DNA of 64,000 nt from Zopfochytrium polystomum (lineage: Eukaryota > Chytridiomycota > Chytridiomycetes > Chytridiales > Chytridiaceae). Under the pieces are notes generated by a model that searched no databases, was not told where the DNA came from, and saw nothing but the letters and a program-made list of their open reading frames with translations. The position numbers and the translations under genes are program-made. The stretch covers positions 186,001 through 250,000 of the forward strand of contig JAIVFJ010000036.1 in assembly GCA_025765615.1 (NCBI GenBank), written 5' to 3'. Below are positions 20,761 through 30,719 of the stretch, piece after piece. The stretch's first letter is position 1, and each line of letters begins with the position of its first letter.

Positions 20761-21735
20761 ATCTAGTCAAATCCAGGTCTCTCAAGGTGATATGAATGAG
20801 CTGGTCAGGTACTGCTGCAGAAATGTCTCTCAGGTATGGCCCCAACTCCCTGGTTGTTGGCTCCTGTGGCCTCTGGTGGGCCTGGTCTTCACTGGGTTCA
20901 GACCCTCTTTCTCTCAGATTAATGCCTGTGATGTCATGGTGCCACACTTGTGTGTGGGAGTGGGTTTTAACCTTCCTTGCTTCTAAGATAGGGGATTCCT
21001 CTGGCCTGGTGAGGCAGATGTCTGTGTCCTAGTAGGATGAAGCAAGAAGAGTCCCACTGTCTCCCACCCTGTGTGCCCCCTCCCTGGATTGAGTTGGAAC
21101 CTCTCTTGGGAGTGAGACAAGATGTGTCTGGTTCTGTTAAGTGGAAAACAGTTCTGGTTTGATCCAACAGGCATCTCTGCACACTAACTGTTCCTTGTAT
21201 TTGCCCTTTGTGTCCAACCCCCTCCAACCTAGGGCTTGTCTTTGGCAGAGAGGGAGCTGGTGCTCCAAGGTGGTGGCTCCAACAGGTCGGGACCTGGCCA
21301 CTTTCCTCCCCACTCTCTTGCCTTCCCCCTTGGCTTCTGCATTGGGAAGGAGCTGGCACAGATTGGTTGGTGCTGCCTTAGGCGCCCCCTTTGTTGCCCC
21401 AAGTCTCATTCCTTACCGAGTGATTCGGTCCCTTTGGCTTTGCCATTGGGGCTTCTCTGTGTCTTGGACCAGAGGCATTTTGCACTTTCTTTTGTGATTG
21501 TGCCACCTTTGTCACACTTTTCTTATGTTTCCCTTTTAGATGTGTGATGATTGCTCTTTTTGTGTTTAAAGAGTTTCTTTTGTGTTTGATGATGGGCTTT
21601 AGTAGACTCCAAATACATTTTCCTGTCTGGTGACCCCTAGACACCTTCCTTTGCCCCTTTTCATTAGGATTGGTATTTAGGCCATTTCTCTATTTCCACC
21701 TCCAGCCCAGGGTGAGGAGATTTCGAGAGCACAGT
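20761..21735. other. Repeat-island DNA without a supported gene
   Basis: Frames on both strands have no recognisable family and a composition unlike the neighbouring genes. It probably consists of decayed mobile-element sequence between the SINE-like units and the Tc1 relic. Confidence 0.4.
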
Positions 21736-21736
21736 C

Positions 21737-21925
21737 TCACAAGTCCTTATCCTTGCAAGCAAACGCCAGGTGTCCTGCTTGATGCTTCAGAAACAACAGT
21801 TGTGAATTCCAAGCGGGTGGAAGTACTTCCGAATGGTTCTGGTTGAAACTGGAGAAGATCAGGCTGAATTCACAATGTTTGAGATGTCCTGTAACGAACA
21901 GTGACAGTTCTCTGCAGAGCCTTTT
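21737..21925 (-). pseudogene. Tc1 transposase relic, second part of the DNA-binding region
   Basis: In mixed minus-strand frames I read SPVSTRTIRKYFHPLGIHNC and then GHLAFACKD. Both match the second helix-turn-helix segment of Tc1/mariner transposases (STRTxRRxLxxLG ... RLAFAxxH). Stops and frame changes show decay. The segment joins 25057-25210 once the LTR retrotransposon between them is removed. Confidence 0.65.
21921..21925. repeat. Target-site duplication, left copy (CTTTT)
   Basis: The five bases CTTTT directly precede the left LTR and are repeated at 25057-25061 directly after the right LTR. A 5-bp duplication is usual for Ty3/Gypsy integrases. Confidence 0.9.
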
Positions 21926-22253
21926 TGTCAGGAACATGGCAGGGATGTCAGGAACATGGCAGGACAGGACAAGGCAGACATGGAACTGAGAGGAGTGATG
22001 ATTGTATTGGAAACAATAATTCACTTGAGGGATGGGACAGGTCCCCCATCCCCCTTTTATACCTTTTGAGAGTCTTCCTTGTCAAGACTCAAAGAAAGTT
22101 CCAGAAAGAGCAATTAGTAATACAATGATACCAATGATACCAATGACAACAAGACAAGTCAGGAAAGCAAAGAAGGTTCCAGAAGGTTCCACAAGGTTCC
22201 ATGAAGGAATGTTCTAGAAGGTTCCAGAGGTTTCCAGAGGGTGATTCATAACA
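21926..22253 (-). repeat. 3' LTR (left copy)
   Basis: This 328-bp repeat matches 24729-25056. On the minus strand it begins TGTTATGAATCACCC and ends CCTGACA. A TATAAAAG box lies at 22054-22061. Several TTCCAGAAGG-like repeats near 22155-22235 could be regulatory. Confidence 0.95.
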
Positions 22254-23849
22254 TCATCTCCCCCTTTTAGGCCTCTTCTGCAACTTGGTGGGGTACCTGG
22301 TCTTGAACTTGAGCAGAAGGTCTTGGCAGTGAGTGAGGTTTGACTCAGGTTCCCAGGTGTTGTCAGCATCTGAGTAACCTTTCCACTTAACAAGGAACTT
22401 GAGTGTCCTTCCAAACCACTTGGCATCCAAGATTTGTTCAACCTCAAATTCCTCTTCACCTTCTACCTCAACTGGAGGAGGAGGAGGAACAACTCTGCCT
22501 GGAATGGAATTGGCCACAAACTTCTCCAAAAGGCTGACATGGAAAACTGGGTGGATCTTCATGGATGCAGGGAGATCCAGCTTGAAGGTGACTGGATTGA
22601 TTTGCTCCAAGATCTTGAAAGGTCTCAACTTGAGGTTGTCTAGCTTGGGACTTGGTCTTTTGGACTGCAAGTTCTTCCTCATGCCTGGCCAGTAAAAGTC
22701 TCTGGAAGCAAGCTCATATGTCTTGTGCTCTCCTGGGTGTCCAGCTGTTGCTGCAACATGCCTTGTCTTGAGTATCTCAAGTTTTTCCTCTTCTTGGCTG
22801 ATTTGAATCTTGTGAGGCTTGGGGTCCTTGGAAATAGCATGGGCCCACACACTGTCAGGAAGCAGTGAAAGGTGTGTCTTGGAAGGTGGGGTGAAACCAT
22901 CTCCCCCTTCAGGTGCAAGGTCTGTCCTTCTGTGCTCATCAGCAGTGGGGCTTGAATTGTTGACTGGGAACTGTGATTCTTGAATCTTTGACTGAGGGTT
23001 CTGTTCTTGGCAAAGACTGTGAGCTGTGGAGCTTGAATCTTGAATTTGGACTGTGAACTGTGGTACTTGAATCTTTGACTGTGGGTTCTGTGAACTACAG
23101 ACTTGGCCATGACTGTGAGCTCTATGAGCTGTGCTGGAATCTTGACTATGAACTGTGAACTGTGAAACTTGAATCTTGGCTGGGATCTGTGAGCTGCAGG
23201 CTGATACTGGAGCTGTCATTTGTGGTTGACCTTGGATACTAGGCTGAGAGCCTTGAATCAGGGACTTGAGAGCATGAGACTTGGAGGCTTGACTTGAGTT
23301 TTGGGTGACTGTTCCAATTGGTGGAGGTTGGACTTGACCAGTGACCCAATCAATGGCAGGGTTCTGGGCTTGCAGCCATGGTAATCCCAGGATGACAGAG
23401 AATGTGGGTGAGCCAAGATCCAATACTTCCAGGTTGACCATGGATGGTGGAAAGTCTTGGATGTGGAGGTTTAGCTTGGTTTCATGGCTGATTTCCTTGA
23501 ACAGAGCATGATTGGCAAAGTGAACCTTGAGGGGTGTGGATTTCTTGATGGTGGGAATGGCACAAGACTTGGCAAGGGTGGCATCAATGATGTTGCAGGA
23601 TGATCCAGAGTCTATAAGGGCCTTGGTTGTGATGGTTGACTTGGGTGAGAGTTGAATCTTGACATCCATGGTGAGTTGGTGGGGCTTGGAATCTGAGGTG
23701 TTTGTGGTGCTGGTGGTGGTGATGAAACAGGGGCAGTTTGGAGGAGGGTCCAGGGAATTGCCCCTCAGTGAGCCTGGACCTGGGAGTTTGGGTGCTTCTT
23801 CCTTGGGCAGTCCTTGACAGCATGCTCCTTGGAGCCACAGTAAAAACAC
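22254..23849 (-). pseudogene. pol of the chromovirus, lacking RT, RNase H and integrase core
   Basis: The frame overlaps gag by 85 nt and lies in the -1 frame relative to it, so expression by -1 frameshifting is plausible. It encodes an aspartic protease (active site ALIDSGSS, flap-side ILGLPWL). A Ser/Gln-rich section with imperfect repeats comes next. Then there is the start of the integrase zinc finger (HPGEHKTYELASRDFYWPGM) without its Cys pair. The frame then jumps straight to the integrase tail (FKLDLPASMKIHPVFHVSLL) and a chromodomain (FLVKWKGYSDADNTWEPESN). The last codons overlap the polypurine tract and the stop touches the LTR. The deletions keep the frame open. Confidence 0.9.
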
Positions 23850-24688
23850 AGTCCCTGCTGGGCCCTCCTTGCTTTCTCCTCTTGGCTCAGAGGACCCTTA
23901 GGAAGTGTCTCAACTGCATCCACTTGCATGGGTTCAGGAACTGTAAGAGCTTGAGGAACTGGGGTAGGTCTTGATGTAGTTCCTACTTGTCTTTGCTTCA
24001 GCCTCTTGGAGTAGAGTCTGTTGTCAATCTTGATGGCAAGGAGAGTGTACTCTTCCAAGGTCTCAGGGATGTGCAGAGACTGGGAGAGCATGTCTTGGAT
24101 AGACTCATGGAGACCATCATGGTACAGCTCCATCAGAGCTGCATCATTGTATCCAGAGTCTCTGGCTAGTTGCTTGAATTGGTTGGTGTAGGCCACACAA
24201 GATTGCTTTCCTTGCTTGATATGCTTGAGCTTGGATCTTGCTGTCCAAGATGCGTAGGGGTCACCAAAGGTAGCCTCCAGCCCCTCCCAGAGCTCTTGCA
24301 GGGTGGTGGGTGTGCTTGGGAGAGATCTGTACCATGATTGAGCTTGACCAGACAGGAGGGTGCTTGTGAAAAGAACCTTGACTTGCTCACTGGGAAATCT
24401 TGAAGGTTGGAGAAGGATGACATTCTCCACAGTGGCCATGAAGTTCCTAAGGTCTTTGGCCAGCCCAGTGAACTTGTCAGGGCTGGGAACCTTGGGCTCT
24501 CTTGCTTGGTTGGCTTGGGGCAGGGGAAGAGCTTGATGTTCTTGTTGGTGAAGTTGTTGTTGAAGCTGGTGCTGCTGGTGAAGGACTTGTTCTTGAAGTT
24601 GGTGTGTCTGTCTTGAAAGGGCTTGTAATTGGTCCATCAAGGCTTGGAAGGCAGTTGCATCAGGGAAGGTGTTGTTTGGGTCAGACAT
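23765..24688 (-). CDS. Gag polyprotein of the chromovirus
   Basis: The 307-residue protein has a Gln/His-rich N-terminal coiled-coil-like region. The retrotransposon gag core follows (FTGLAKDLRNFMATVENVIL, then LLSGQAQSWYRSL), and a CCHC zinc knuckle closes it (CFYCGSKEHAVKDC). Gag builds the virus-like particle and binds the RNA. The start at 24688 lies about 40 nt inside the 5' LTR edge and the frame is intact, so Gag could still be made. This fits a non-autonomous element that has kept its packaging function. Confidence 0.92.
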   Translation of the reverse strand: MSDPNNTFPDATAFQALMDQLQALSRQTHQLQEQVLHQQHQLQQQLHQQEHQALPLPQANQAREPKVPSPDKFTGLAKDLRNFMATVENVILLQPSRFPSEQVKVLFTSTLLSGQAQSWYRSLPSTPTTLQELWEGLEATFGDPYASWTARSKLKHIKQGKQSCVAYTNQFKQLARDSGYNDAALMELYHDGLHESIQDMLSQSLHIPETLEEYTLLAIKIDNRLYSKRLKQRQVGTTSRPTPVPQALTVPEPMQVDAVETLPKGPLSQEEKARRAQQGLCFYCGSKEHAVKDCPRKKHPNSQVQAH

Positions 24689-24728
24689 GATGGCAGAGAG
24701 TAGTAGGAGAGGGTGAAGTGAATTATGA

Positions 24729-25056
24729 TGTCAGGAACATGGCAGGGATGTCAGGAACATGGCAGGACAGGACAAGGCAGACAAGGAACTGAGAGGAGTG
24801 ATGATTGTATTGGAAACAATAATTCACTTGAGGGATGGGACAGGTCCCCCATCCCCCTTTTATACCTTTTGAGAGTCTTCCTTGTCAAGACTCAAAGAAA
24901 GTTCCAGAAAGAGCAATTAGTAATACAATGATACCAATGATACCAATGACAACAAGACAAGTCAGGAAAGCAAAGAAGGTTCCAGAAGGTTCCACAAGGT
25001 TCCATGAAGGAATGTTCTAGAAGGTTCCAGAGGTTTCCAGAGGGTGATTCATAACA
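24729..25056 (-). repeat. 5' LTR (right copy)
   Basis: This is the 328-bp partner of 21926-22253. The TATA-like TATAAAAG is at 24857-24864 on the minus strand, reading towards gag, and is the probable promoter of the element. Confidence 0.95.
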
Positions 25057-25210
25057 CTTTTGTTGCCCAAGCCAGATATCGTAGATCGTAGGCTGAGAGC
25101 TTCTTTGGCCATCTGCTGCGTGGGAGATTCACCGGGCTTCCTGTCTTGTCAAAACGTTGTATGATACTTGATTGCTTGATTGGAGCGAAGCCCATTGACA
25201 ACTGTCTTGC
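25057..25210 (-). pseudogene. Tc1 transposase relic, N-terminal part
   Basis: The minus-strand frame reads SSIIQRFDKTGSPVNLPRSR and WPKKLSAYDLRYLAWATK. This matches the first helix-turn-helix and the GRPRK-type linker of Tc1 transposases. The LTR element inserted directly after this segment (its CTTTT duplication is at 25057-25061). The Gly of the usual GRPKK box is changed to Trp. Together with 21737-21925 it forms one older relic. Confidence 0.7.
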
Positions 25211-25219
25211 ATGTTGCAG

Positions 25220-26389
25220 CATCGTGCTTTGTGTGATGCTGTTTCTCCATGATGAATTGGGAGGTGATCTTGGGGACGGTGTTGGTGGTGGGAGCTGCAG
25301 ATCAGGTGGTGGTGGCAGCAGGAAGAGGCTGTTTGACAAGGCGTCTGAAGACTTTTTTCCCCCCACTGTACATGTCCTTGTCCGAAATAGTTGAGGTTTG
25401 AGGAATCCTCGCTCTCTAACAAGCTCTCCAGAGATGGAATATAATATATGAAACTGGATTCTGTGCCATCCTCGCGCTCCGAGCTTGCTGTGGGTCGGTC
25501 TTTTTCATAATTTTTTCCTTTTTTTTTAGCAAGCACTTCCCCACCCCATTGGTGTTGTGGTGGGGCTCGAACATTGCAACTTCAATTCCGCCAAGCAACA
25601 AACAAACGGAAACGTGGGCTCTTTTTCTTAAAGCGAGCAGCTGACTAACAGCTGACCTGCCCATTACCATTCTTTCAGAACCAGAGCTGTCCATCCAGTC
25701 CAACACACTTTCCATAGCCGCAGTGGCATCTTCTTCTTCTTAGATGGGAGAGATAGTCACATCCTTGGTCTGAGCAGAAATTCTGTCGCATCTGGCATGT
25801 GGCAAATCTGACCTGCATGTGTGAAAACCTTGTTCCTCAGTTTTGGTGGGAGGGATGCGCTCCTCACTCGCCGCAGGAAGGAAGGCCCAAAGCATTGCGA
25901 CTCTCAGTCAATATCAGTTCGCAAATTGGTCACAAACTCAAAATGCCAGACTGTGCTTCCAGTTTGGCGCCAAGTTTGTCTCAGCTAATCTTAAATGACG
26001 TCAATTTGGCATTTTCCTAAGCGGCTTTGTGAGCGCCCCCCAGATTGGCACTCGTTATCTTGCTCCACACGCCAAATTGGCAAGGCGTCAAACTGGACGC
26101 ACTGGAGAGTTTTTGCAAATCATGCAAATTGATTTGGACAACAGAATTTACTGATTGCAGGGGTCGTATAATTCACGGCAGCTGTGTTGTTTTGGACGCT
26201 GCGAAGAAGAAAACATGCCGACTGGTTTCTTTTTTTCCTCCCCTTCTATGGGAGCTTGTTGTGAATCAAGATCACAGTGAGCAGCAGCCCACCATGAATT
26301 TTGAACTTCATTTTTGACGGTGGGGGGAGTGGTTCAGCACCGTACCCAGAAACCTTTGAAATTGAATTATTTGCAAAAACCCTCCTCTG
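25220..26389. other. Gene-free stretch between the mobile-element island and ORC5
   Basis: No frame here shows conserved character. On the minus strand at about 25500-25670 there is a weak tRNA-like arrangement (B-box GTTCGAGCCCC, later an A-rich run), possibly another SINE fragment. The last 300 bases should contain the ORC5 promoter. Confidence 0.4.
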
Positions 26390-28307
26390 ATGCCAGATTT
26401 GTCTTCGGGACCAAACGGTTCGGACTCTGACTCGTCGGTCAGCCGTTTTTGTTCCTCAATATCGGACATGATGATCGTTGATCTCGGCGACGCCACTTGC
26501 CACGACGAAAGCGCGATCCGCCATGAAGATGGTCTTGCCGCTGAATTCCCAGGACGGGAGAGCCAAATACGTTCCTTGTCGCGCTTGCTAGAGGTACTTT
26601 CTCCCGTCGATCTAACCAGTTGGGTGACTAAATCCAATCCGCGCACCGGTGAAGCTCGCACCACTCCAAGCCATTCCGGCAGTCTACATCCAAGGACTCC
26701 CCGCCACCGGGAAAACGACCGTCGTCAAGTCGGTGCTTGCGATCCACCCCAACGTTCCTCACGGCTTCGTCGACTGCGTCCAGTTCTACACACCGGCCCT
26801 CCTCTTCGGCGAGATTTTGGCCGCCTTCCAGGCCGCGCTTGAAGAAAAGTCCGCAGAACTGGTCTCAGTGCCGCGATGCACGAGTTTGTCAGAATTTGCT
26901 GCCGCGATTTCGGGATTGTTTAGATCGTACGAAAGGATCATGCGCGACGAAGTGGGGGACGGAGCAGACGACAATTCGCGCGCGGCGTTTTGCATCGTAA
27001 GAGCAATTGGGCTGTTTGAAAAGAGATTCACTGAACGTGCAGGCTGTCGACAATGCCGATCGTTTACGCGATTTCGGGCCGACTTTCTTAATGGCATTCT
27101 TAGCGCTTCAAGAGCAGGTGAATATGTTTCTGCTTACTATCCTTTCTACCAACGTTCCTAATATGCGAAATTTTGCAGACAGAATGCAATATTTCCGTGA
27201 TCCTGATTTCGTCGCTTCCTTGGGCCAGATTCATCGGCGTAGCCGGATCCTCTATCCCGTTCATAATTGACTTCCCACAATACACCCATAGTGCTGTAAA
27301 ACAAATACTGGCCCTCGACTGCCCAGCAGGCGAGGACCGTTCGATCTTCATAACGTTTGTTGGATTGGTTCAAGAAATCTTGCAAAAGCCTTGTCGAGAT
27401 TTGAACGAAATTCGCTACATTGTCCGCCTCCTCTTCCCGAAATATGTCGAGCCCATAAAAGCAGGAACGAGTAAGTTTGCTTCAGACGAATGACGCAATG
27501 GACTAACGGCAGTTGCTCAATCAGTCAAGGCCCACGAACCAAACAAGCTATATCGGAATATCACAGTTCATTTCAAAGAAGTGCTCGATAAGCTTTATCT
27601 TCGAACGATATCAAGCCATGATTGGGATTCTGCTTCGAGCGTTCCTGCGGGAAGGCAGACGGTTGAACCACTGACAAGTGAGAGCAATCTCCGCTTTAGC
27701 GCAGGCCGAAGCTAACGAATGCATTCGAAAGACTCGACAGACATCGATCTTCCTCGTTACACATCGTTCTTGCTCATAAGCTCTTTCATAGCCTCGTACA
27801 ATCCTGCAAAGATGGACCAGCGCGTCTTCGCATTAAAATCAGATAGGCGCCGAAGTAGAGCTGTAAAGAAAGCGGCACCCAAAAGCAAGGTGCGTTCTTT
27901 GTAGAAAAAATTGCTTGCCTGCCAAATCTCTTATATTCAATCGCAGCTTCAACAAAAAGTTCTGGGGCCACGACCCTTTACCGTGGAGCGTTTGATGGCA
28001 ATTTTCTTTGCCATCATGACGGAGGTTGAGGACTCTGCGATAAAGTGCCTCTTGGATATTCAGATGCAGGTATCGAAGTCCTCAATAACGTGATCTCGGA
28101 GAAGCGCCTTACTAACGACTTCATTTCACTGGTGACGTTGGTGGATAGCTCGCGACACTTATCTCCCGTAAGCTTGTTGTCCGTATAACCGCAGAAGACC
28201 GTATTGACTGCATGAAGTGCAAGTGCAACGTGAACTTTTCCTTCATCTCTGCCCTTGCTCGACGGCTTCATTTTGACCTTTCAAAGTTCCTTATTGATTT
28301 TGATTGA
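26390..28307 (+). CDS. ORC5: Origin recognition complex subunit 5
   Basis: Orc5 is an AAA+ subunit of the six-protein complex that marks replication origins. The first exon holds the ORC5 N-terminal signature FPGRESQIRSLSRLL. The Walker A motif follows in VYIQGLPATGKTTVV (about 26680). Further exons carry DNADRLRDFGPTFL (Walker B-like region), the sensor region LISSLPWARF, LPRYTSFLLISSFIASYNP, a highly characteristic Orc5 segment, and RPFTVERLMAIFFAI. The C-terminal exon reads KCKCNVNFSFISALARRLHF and ends FLIDFD at 28305-28307. Introns are near 27000, 27120, 27475, 27680, 27895 and 28070-28190. The join between the first exon and the Walker A exon (26590-26650) is unclear: the frames differ and no good intron fits, so a small indel or unusual splice is possible. 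Confidence 0.9.
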
Positions 28308-28456
28308 CCAACTTTATGGTCTGCTTTGTACGGTTTGGGTGCATCAATCAAAAAAAGAAAGAAAAAATAGCGTAAAGTTTATCAGGCACAGCGACATGTT
28401 TTCGATACTCATCCTCCAAAATATAAAACTATCCCTCACAAAGCGAGATCGAAACT

Positions 28457-29441
28457 TCACTTTGCAGGCCCTTCTGGCTCCGCGCCAATATTCATAATCA
28501 CGGCAAGTCCAATCGGGATAAGGTAATACCTGTGTTCGCAATGGGTAAATTCGGCGACGCGGGACGGAGAAGGATGCCAATCGCATACCAGTATTTCTGC
28601 AAGAAAGACGGTTGAGGTTGAGGCTTGCCATCCTTTGTTTCTGACACAATCTGCTCCAGGCGAGGGCTGCGAAAGAGAAGTAAGAAGATATCAAGGCTAT
28701 GGAATGGGACAGACCGGACTCCAGCTTGAGGGTTGACGACTCCGACTGAGGTCTGGAAGGGAACCACTTTTGGAGCCTACCAGCAAAGGTCAGACCTGTT
28801 GTGGGAGCTGCATAAACCCCACCTTATCGGTGCATTCGTGGGAAGGGACAATGTAGTCGATGTGGTACGGCAGCCCTGCACACGCGAGATTGAGTAGACC
28901 ACCCACGAAATCCGAGCAAACAAGACGCCCAATTCCCACCACTTTCGTCCAAATGAATGGTGATCGACTCTCGAAACTTTGCGGCCTGCAACTGACACTG
29001 CAAAGGTGTGGCCGTTAGCATTAACAAATATGCCGCCCGGAGATCCAAACTCCACTAACCAGGCGGGCGGTGGCGTTCAAGACAACATCGTGATCGTACA
29101 GTTTCCCGACGAATTGAAGGAGGTAAAAGTCAGTCGGAGCGGCGACTTTGGCCAATTTGTCAGCGAGAGCGTTGGCTGCTGCCGGCTCGTATTTCTGGCC
29201 CCTCTTTCCTGCGGGGTTGAAATTGATCACACCCCTGGGCGAGAAAGGACCATCGTTGATTGCGTGGAGAACTTGAAGCGAATGCTGGAAGTCGGCCGCC
29301 AGTTATGATCGGACAAGGTCAGGTGCACGCGACGTCGAATGGAGAATGTACCTTGGAGCCGTCAGACGATCCTGCGACAGAGGACGCGATGAGCGCGATT
29401 AGAAAGAGTGCGAGACTGGTGGTCGCGGCCGATGATCGCAT
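28457..29441 (-). CDS. EMC10: ER membrane protein complex subunit 10
   Basis: EMC10 is a lumenal, membrane-anchored subunit of the EMC insertase for membrane proteins. The start at 29441 gives a signal peptide (MRSSAATTSLALFLIALIAS). Exon 2 (29060-29284) reads VLHAINDGPFSPRGVINFNP, matching the EMC10 lumenal domain. Two or more exons follow. The last junction joins FLQKYWY to YLIPIGLAVIMN, the single C-terminal membrane anchor typical of the family, ending EPEGPAK and TGA at 28457-28459. The gene is divergent from COX10 with only 32 bp between start codons. Middle exon borders (28700-29000) are less certain. Confidence 0.82.
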
Positions 29442-29473
29442 TATTGTGGCGGCGGGTTGTTGTTGACTTGGAA
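29442..29473. promoter_or_regulatory. Very short divergent interval between EMC10 and COX10 starts
   Basis: Only 32 bp separate the inferred ATG codons of EMC10 (29441, minus) and COX10 (29474, plus). The promoters must overlap the transcribed 5' region of the partner gene, or one of the starts must lie further inside its gene. Confidence 0.5.
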
Positions 29474-30694
29474 ATGTTCACAACCTCCTCCAAAGTTGGC
29501 TGCTTCAGCAGCTCTATCCGCTTTCTTGCGTTGCACTCTCTAAGGTCGCCAGCTGCCCGGAGATCCCCACCGCACTATGTGCCTTTCACAACAGCGCCGG
29601 CTCCATACTCGTGTTCCGCACTCCTGCTATCGTCATCCTCCCGCTCAATGATGCCGTGTCCACCCACGTCTCGTACCAAGTCCTCCATTGTTGAAGGCTA
29701 CCATCGGCGGGAGCATGGAGGCTCGGCATCCGCTTCTGCCTCCACATCAGCATCATCCCCGTCATCACAGACGCCTCCATCACCGCCTGATTCTCCTCCT
29801 CGTGCAGAGAAGTCTCCGTCGCTGAGATGGTCGAAAGAACCAGAGTTCAGCTTGTCGGTCTACCAGGATCTGTCGAAAGCTCGTCTGGCTGCGCTTGTCG
29901 TTTTGACAACGATGACGGGATATGCGATGGCCCCAGGCGCGACCAACCTTGCGACGCTGCTTTGGACAACTGTTGGAACGGGACTCTGCGTGACATCAGC
30001 CAACACGATCAACCAGTGGCTCGAGGCTCCATTTGATGCGCAGATGTCGCGAACAAGAACGCGAGTGTTGGTTCGGCACGCAATCAACCCGTTTCACGCT
30101 TTCTCTTTTGGTATCGTCTCTGGCATTGCAGGAACGGCTATTCTTGTTGGACTAGTAAATCCCATCACCGCTGCGCTCGGTGCGGCAAACATTGTCCTTT
30201 ACACGGCTGTTTACACCCCAATGAAACGCACTTCCATCGCGAATACTTGGGTCGGCGCAGTAGTTGGGGCCCTGCCTCCGATGATGGGCTGGGCAGCGTG
30301 CACGGGCACATTGGATGGGGGTGCTTGGCTCATGGGGGCGGTGCTCTATGCGTGGCAATTTCCACACTTCAACGCACTGAGCTGGAACCTGCGGCCAGAT
30401 TACTCTAAAGCCGGTTACCGCATGATGTCGGTCATCGACCCAGCTTTGAACGGAAGAGTCTCACTTCGGTATTCGCTGGCGCTGATTCCACTTGCTGCGA
30501 TGGCACCCTACCTGGGAATGACAAGTTGGTGGTTCTTTGCTGCGTCAAACTTGGTGAACATTCCCTTGGCGTTGAAAGCGGTACTATTTTGGCGAAAGCC
30601 CAGTGAGAAGTCGGCGAGAGAGTTGTTCTTTTTGAGTCTTGTTCACCTCCCCGTGTTTCTGGGGTTGATGATCGCATTCAAGTCAGCGCAGTAG
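29474..30694 (+). CDS. COX10: Protoheme IX farnesyltransferase (heme O synthase)
   Basis: Cox10 transfers a farnesyl group to heme b in the mitochondrial inner membrane, the first step in heme A synthesis for cytochrome oxidase. The start at 29474 gives a Ser/Arg-rich, acid-free leader (MFTTSSKVGCFSSSIRFLAL) typical of a mitochondrial presequence. An upstream in-frame ATG at 29408 would overlap EMC10 and lose that leader. The prenyltransferase motif N-x-W-L-E-x4-D-x2-M-x-R-T appears in NQWLEAPFDAQMSRT. The second conserved region is YTPMKRTSIANTWVGAVVGA, followed by AWQFPHFNALSW. Multiple hydrophobic helices fill the UbiA fold. It is a single exon of 406 codons, usual for the family. Confidence 0.96.
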   Translation: MFTTSSKVGCFSSSIRFLALHSLRSPAARRSPPHYVPFTTAPAPYSCSALLLSSSSRSMMPCPPTSRTKSSIVEGYHRREHGGSASASASTSASSPSSQTPPSPPDSPPRAEKSPSLRWSKEPEFSLSVYQDLSKARLAALVVLTTMTGYAMAPGATNLATLLWTTVGTGLCVTSANTINQWLEAPFDAQMSRTRTRVLVRHAINPFHAFSFGIVSGIAGTAILVGLVNPITAALGAANIVLYTAVYTPMKRTSIANTWVGAVVGALPPMMGWAACTGTLDGGAWLMGAVLYAWQFPHFNALSWNLRPDYSKAGYRMMSVIDPALNGRVSLRYSLALIPLAAMAPYLGMTSWWFFAASNLVNIPLALKAVLFWRKPSEKSARELFFLSLVHLPVFLGLMIAFKSAQ

Positions 30695-30719
30695 ACTTGG
30701 TAATATATTTCGATTTTCG

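Larger units (their letters stand above)
21926..25056 (-). mobile_element. Ty3/Gypsy chromovirus, internally deleted, complete LTR pair
   Basis: The element is 3131 bp between perfect 5-bp target duplications, oriented on the minus strand. Its 328-bp LTRs start TG and end CA and are almost identical; I noticed one difference (ACATGG versus ACAAGG). A polypurine tract (AAAAGGGGGAGATGA on the minus strand) abuts the 3' LTR. Internally it has gag with a zinc knuckle, an aspartic protease, the start of the integrase zinc finger, and the integrase tail with chromodomain. Reverse transcriptase, RNase H and the integrase catalytic core are missing. Close LTRs with an intact duplication indicate a recent insertion, so it probably moves with proteins from a full-length relative. 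It interrupts an older Tc1 transposase relic. I saw no convincing tRNA primer match after the 5' LTR. Confidence 0.93.

Noticed and set aside
20477..20947. 157-codon minus-strand frame in the repeat island
   Set aside because: It covers the tRNA-like SINE candidate and has no conserved character.
25129..25536. 136-codon minus-strand frame right of the chromovirus
   Set aside because: It is out of frame with the Tc1 homology in the same DNA and shows no motif.
25500..25670. Split tRNA gene on the minus strand
   Set aside because: A B-box and an A-rich tail are present but no convincing cloverleaf; at most a SINE fragment.
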